Source: JBCCFW01 sp039029535 (GTDB lineage: Bacteria; Acidobacteriota; JBCCFW01). From it: DNA of 19,768 nucleotides. Location of the stretch: NCBI GenBank assembly GCA_039029535.1, contig JBCCFW010000149.1, forward strand, positions 1 through 19,768, written 5' to 3'. Shown here one piece after another: positions 17,000 to 19,768 of the stretch. The notes beneath the pieces were generated by a model. The model made no database searches and was not told the DNA's origin. It saw only the letters and a list, made by a program, of their open reading frames with translations. Position numbers and translations under genes: made by a program. How positions within the stretch are numbered: the stretch's first letter is position 1; every line of letters starts with the position of its first letter.

Positions 17000-17772
17000 C
17001 AGCGCTTCCAGGGTGCCTGCCCGCCGTCCCAGAGCCTGTTGAGGATGTCGAGCTCTCGGACGGTGTCCATGCACTGCCAGAAGCCGTCGTGTCGGTAGCC
17101 CACGAGCTGGTCCTCGGCACAGAGATGCTCGAGGAGATCACTCTCGAGTGAGCAGTACGGATCGTCGGGGACGTGCGCGAAGACCCGCCGGTCGAAGACG
17201 AAGAAGCCGCCGTTGATGAGCCCCTGGCTCGCCTGCGGCTTCTCGGAGAAGCTCTCGACCTCACCGCTCTCGCCGAGCTGCAGCTCACCGAAGCGCGCGG
17301 GCGGATGCACCGCGGTGACCGTCGCGATCTTGCCGTGGCTGCGGTGGAGCTCGACGGCGGCGTCGATGTCGACGTCGGCCACGCCGTCGCCGTAGGTCAG
17401 CAGGAAGGTGTCGTCTTCGATGTAGCGCTCGATGCGCTTGAGCCGGGCACCCGTGTTGGTGTCGAGCCCGGTGTCGGCGAGGGTGACGCTCCAGTCCTCC
17501 TCGTGGGTGGAGTGCACCGTCACTTCGGAGCGCTCACCCAGGCGAACGGTGACGTCGCTCTGCCGCGCGTCGTAGTTCAGGAAGTAGTCCTTGATGACGT
17601 CGCTCAGCCAGCCGAGGCAGAGCACGAAGTCGCCGTGCCCGAACGAGGCGTAGGTCTTCATGATGTGCCAGAGGATCGGCCGCTCGCCGATCCGGACCAT
17701 CGGCTTGGGGCGAAGCTCGGACTGTCGGCCGAGGCGCGTGCCCCGCCCACCACACAGAATGACGACTTGCAT
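16996..17772 (-). CDS. rfbF: Glucose-1-phosphate cytidylyltransferase
   Basis: This 258-residue enzyme joins CTP and glucose 1-phosphate to make CDP-glucose, the first committed step of CDP-deoxysugar synthesis. It starts at ATG 17772 (MQVVILCGGRGTRLG); the frame continues 15 codons further upstream without recognisable content. The nucleotidyltransferase signature GGRGTRLG is at 8-15, followed by RPKPMVRIG with Lys23. TFLLTYGDGVADVD supplies the metal-binding Asp, and GGFFVFDRRVF, SLESDLLEHL and the late FWQCMDTVREL are all typical of RfbF. Length matches the family (about 257). It is the first gene of a four-gene operon whose other members overlap it in sequence, so the operon promoter should lie in the 79-base gap 17773-17851. 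Confidence 0.96.
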   Translation of the reverse strand: MQVVILCGGRGTRLGRQSELRPKPMVRIGERPILWHIMKTYASFGHGDFVLCLGWLSDVIKDYFLNYDARQSDVTVRLGERSEVTVHSTHEEDWSVTLADTGLDTNTGARLKRIERYIEDDTFLLTYGDGVADVDIDAAVELHRSHGKIATVTAVHPPARFGELQLGESGEVESFSEKPQASQGLINGGFFVFDRRVFAHVPDDPYCSLESDLLEHLCAEDQLVGYRHDGFWQCMDTVRELDILNRLWDGGQAPWKRW

Positions 17773-17842
17773 TCGGAATCGTAGTCCAAGAGTGCGAGAA
17801 TCCGGCCGCCTTCCCACGTCGTCGCGCTCGTCATGATCGTCC

Positions 17843-17846
17843 GGAG
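17843..17846 (+). promoter_or_regulatory. Ribosome-binding site supporting a TTG start
   Basis: GGAG lies five bases before TTG 17852. An in-frame TGA at 17834-17836 rules out any earlier start, so this site supports TTG as the initiation codon. The whole 79-base divergent gap (17773-17851) otherwise shows no consensus-like promoter that I can defend. Confidence 0.5.
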
Positions 17847-17851
17847 ACCGC

Positions 17852-18991
17852 TTGCGAACGCTGCGCTCGCTCGAGCACTGGCTCGGCCAACGACTGTCCC
17901 TCCTCGGACCCCGGCGGCGCGCGGCCCATCGCGAGGTCCGGGCGCGAGCCCTCGGCCCGGAAGCGCTCGCCGAGCTCGGTCGACCGGCCGCCCTCTTCGA
18001 CCTCCGAGGGGTCCGGCTCGACCGCGACCGGGGCCGTGACGCCCACCGCCTGGTCTCGCTCTTCCGAGACGCCGGCCACGTCCCCGCCTTCGTCGATCGC
18101 TACGCCCTCGTCTCGAGCCTCGGCACGACCGAGTACAAGCGGCTCCTCCTCGACGAGCCCTTCGCCCTCGTCGGCGGACCCGACGAGCTCCCGCCCGGGA
18201 GCCTCGTCATCGCCGACCACGGCGGCGTCAGCCCCACCCCCTCCGTCCGCGTGCTCCGGCTCCACCACGGTCCCGGTGTCGTGGACCCGCGTCAGGGGCT
18301 GGCGGTCCCCTACGGACCGCACCCGTTGGTCGCTCGTCGAAGCCGCCTCCCCGACGAGGCCGAGCTGCTCTCTCGGCGTCGACGCTGGCGACTCTTCTTC
18401 GCCGGCAACGCCAAGATCGGGAGCTACGCCCGCTCGGACCTCGGCGCTCGCTTCGGCAAGCTCTCCCGGGTCGAGGTCCTCACCACGCTCACCGAGACGC
18501 TCCCCGACGAGCGGCGACGCACCATCGACGACGCAGCGACCCTGGCCGAGCTCGGTCGCGAGTCCCCCTTCGCCGGCTTCGCCCTGATCGACTTCGGCTC
18601 GCTCTACGTCCCGGAAGATCGCTGGCTGGAGACGCTGGCCGACGCGGAGCTATTCCTCGCCTGCCCCGGCGTGCGGATGCCCACCTGCCACAACGTCATC
18701 GAGGCCATGTCGGTCGGCACCGTTCCCCTGCTCGAGCACCCCGAGCACTTCCATCCGGCCCTGCGCGACGGCGTGAACTGCCTGGCGTTCGACGGACGCG
18801 CTGGCCTGAAGCGTCGTCTCGCCGAGGCCCTGGAGCTCTCCCCGGAGACCATCGCCGAGCTCCGACGCGGCGTGCTGACGTACCACCGGGAGCACCTGAC
18901 GGCCGAGGGCTTCGCTCGCAAGCTCGCCGCCGCTCCCGACCCGCTGACCCTCCACGTCGACGGCCACCTGACCCCGGCGGCCCGCCCCTGA
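17852..18991 (+). CDS. Glycosyltransferase candidate, GT-B/exostosin-like
   Basis: This 379-residue protein has no close family that I recognise with certainty. Its C-terminal third resembles the donor-binding half of GT-B transferases and exostosin-like proteins: DRWLETLADAELFLACPG (about 256-273), HNVIEAMSVGTVPLLEH (280-296) with the Glu-Ala-Met segment that contacts the nucleotide sugar, then FHPALRDGVNCLAFD. Strand-like WRLFFAGNAKIGSYARSD near 179-196 would open the C-terminal Rossmann domain. The N-terminal half is rich in Arg and has no clear motif. Translation begins at TTG with GGAG five bases before it. It is divergent from the CDP-sugar operon, so it might use that sugar, but the sequence does not show this. 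Confidence 0.7.
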   Translation: MRTLRSLEHWLGQRLSLLGPRRRAAHREVRARALGPEALAELGRPAALFDLRGVRLDRDRGRDAHRLVSLFRDAGHVPAFVDRYALVSSLGTTEYKRLLLDEPFALVGGPDELPPGSLVIADHGGVSPTPSVRVLRLHHGPGVVDPRQGLAVPYGPHPLVARRSRLPDEAELLSRRRRWRLFFAGNAKIGSYARSDLGARFGKLSRVEVLTTLTETLPDERRRTIDDAATLAELGRESPFAGFALIDFGSLYVPEDRWLETLADAELFLACPGVRMPTCHNVIEAMSVGTVPLLEHPEHFHPALRDGVNCLAFDGRAGLKRRLAEALELSPETIAELRRGVLTYHREHLTAEGFARKLAAAPDPLTLHVDGHLTPAARP

Positions 18992-19056
18992 TCTCCCCTC
19001 GCCGGCTGGAGCGTGATCCGGGTTAGGATGCCCTTCCACCGCAACCGTGACGTTTC

Positions 19057-19061
19057 GGAGG
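19057..19061 (+). promoter_or_regulatory. Ribosome-binding site of the pilT-like gene
   Basis: GGAGG lies five bases before GTG 19067. This favours GTG over the in-frame ATG at 19028, which has only a poor site upstream. Confidence 0.55.
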
Positions 19062-19066
19062 TCGGC

Positions 19067-19768
19067 GTGGACTTCAATTCCTTCCTCACTTCGCTGGTCA
19101 ACGTGGGCCAGGGCAAGCTCTCGGATCTTCACTTCCGGGTCGGCAAGCCCCCCCTTCTCCGCTCGGGCGAGGGGCTGATCCCGGCCCGCTTCGCCGCCCT
19201 GGGCGCGGACGACACCAAGAACATCTGCGCCGCCCTCATGCAGAAGCCGGTCGGCGAGATCGGCGACATCCTCGACTGGGATGGGGCCTACACCGTCCCC
19301 GGCCAGGGTCGCTTCCGCGTCAACATCTTCCGGCAGCAGGAGACCTTCGCCGCCATCCTCCGCGTGATCAGCACCGAGATCCCCACGGTCGAGTCCCTCG
19401 GGCTGCCGGAGGTCGTCTCGCAGATCGCGATGGAAGAGCGGGGCATGGTCCTGGTGACCGGCGTGACCGGCTCGGGCAAGTCGTCGACGCTCGCGGCGAT
19501 GATCAACCACGTCAACCACAACAAGACGAGCCACGTCCTCACCATCGAGGACCCGGTCGAGTTCATCTATCAGAGCGAGAAGTCCTCGATCTGTCAGCGC
19601 GAGGTCGGCAAGGACACCGGCGACTTCCCGGCCGCCCTCCGCGCCGCCCTCCGCCAGGACCCCGACATCATCCTGGTCGGCGAGATGCGCGACCCGATGA
19701 CGATCACCACCGCCATCAAGGCGGCCGAGACCGGTCACCTCGTGTTCTCGACCTTGCACACGGTCGAC
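19067..19768 (+). CDS. pilT: Type IV pilus retraction ATPase, PilT family (N-terminal part)
   Basis: The first 234 codons of a PilT/PilU-family secretion ATPase are present; the gene runs off the window end. PilT hexamers power pilus depolymerisation, giving twitching motility, from the cytoplasmic side of the inner membrane. The N-terminal domain has KLSDLHFRVGKPPLLR (17-32) and RFRVNIFRQQ (82-91). Walker A is GVTGSGKSS (132-140), the Asp box follows at TIEDPVEF (159-166), Walker B is ILVGEMRDP (202-210) and the His box is TGHLVFSTLHT (222-232). The C-terminal region with the AIRNLIRE-type retraction motif lies outside, so PilT and PilU cannot be told apart. I use GTG 19067 because GGAGG precedes it and the protein then begins where PilT proteins usually begin. 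It follows the glycosyltransferase gene by 75 bases. Confidence 0.92.
   Translation, partial: MDFNSFLTSLVNVGQGKLSDLHFRVGKPPLLRSGEGLIPARFAALGADDTKNICAALMQKPVGEIGDILDWDGAYTVPGQGRFRVNIFRQQETFAAILRVISTEIPTVESLGLPEVVSQIAMEERGMVLVTGVTGSGKSSTLAAMINHVNHNKTSHVLTIEDPVEFIYQSEKSSICQREVGKDTGDFPAALRAALRQDPDIILVGEMRDPMTITTAIKAAETGHLVFSTLHTVD

Noticed and set aside
19024..19029. TAGGAT as a -10 promoter box before the PilT-like gene
   Set aside because: No acceptable -35 element lies 16-18 bases upstream, so the match alone is too weak.
19028..19066. Earlier ATG start for the PilT-like gene
   Set aside because: The extra 13 residues are not PilT-like, and the good GGAGG lies in front of GTG 19067.

Overview
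The window is dense, uniformly GC-rich coding DNA (by eye about two-thirds or more G+C). There are 15 protein genes, two of them cut by the window ends, and no gap longer than about 155 bases. I see no rRNA, tRNA, CRISPR array, insertion sequence or prophage gene. Many starts are GTG, and neighbouring genes often share 4-base GTGA or ATGA stop/start overlaps. An MsbA-like exporter, nucleotide-sugar genes and a PilT ATPase suggest a Gram-negative bacterium with surface glycans and type IV pili. A Myxococcota-like or other GC-rich environmental lineage fits, but that placement is a guess.

Region 1 (2-6742, + strand) is a compact run of genes: the end of a peptide-type ABC substrate-binding protein, a DppB/OppB-type permease, a signal-peptide-bearing HtrA/Deg protease with two PDZ domains, DNA polymerase I, and a secreted M20 metallopeptidase. 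From the permease onward every junction overlaps. The polA reading frame is broken by one extra base in a C5 run at 3196-3200. Its 3'-5' exonuclease domain has lost Exo I metal ligands.

Region 2 (6762-12286, - strand) reads, in transcription order: a family 2 glycosyltransferase, an MsbA-like ABC exporter, a second family 2 glycosyltransferase, a five-helix membrane protein translationally coupled to it, and an atypical SDR-family epimerase/dehydratase. It looks like a glycan or glycolipid assembly and export group.

Region 3 (12320-17772) is the most interesting part. Two convergent operons together encode what looks like a complete route to a CDP-activated, branched, O-methylated 6-deoxyhexose. 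The - strand operon holds glucose-1-phosphate cytidylyltransferase, CDP-glucose 4,6-dehydratase, a TylC3/KijD1-type C-3 methyltransferase and an RmlC-like cupin epimerase, all joined by 4-base overlaps. The + strand pair holds an SDR 4-ketoreductase candidate and a rhamnosyl O-methyltransferase/CmcI-family methyltransferase. This enzyme set matches what a vinelose-type sugar (6-deoxy-3-C-methyl-2-O-methyl-L-hexose) would need. A dyad-rich stretch (14011-14070) lies between the convergent operons. A perfect 14-bp palindrome lies in the 33-bp divergent gap before the + strand pair.

Region 4 (17852-19768, + strand) holds a GT-B-like glycosyltransferase candidate that starts at TTG, then the N-terminal 234 codons of a PilT-family retraction ATPase cut by the window end.
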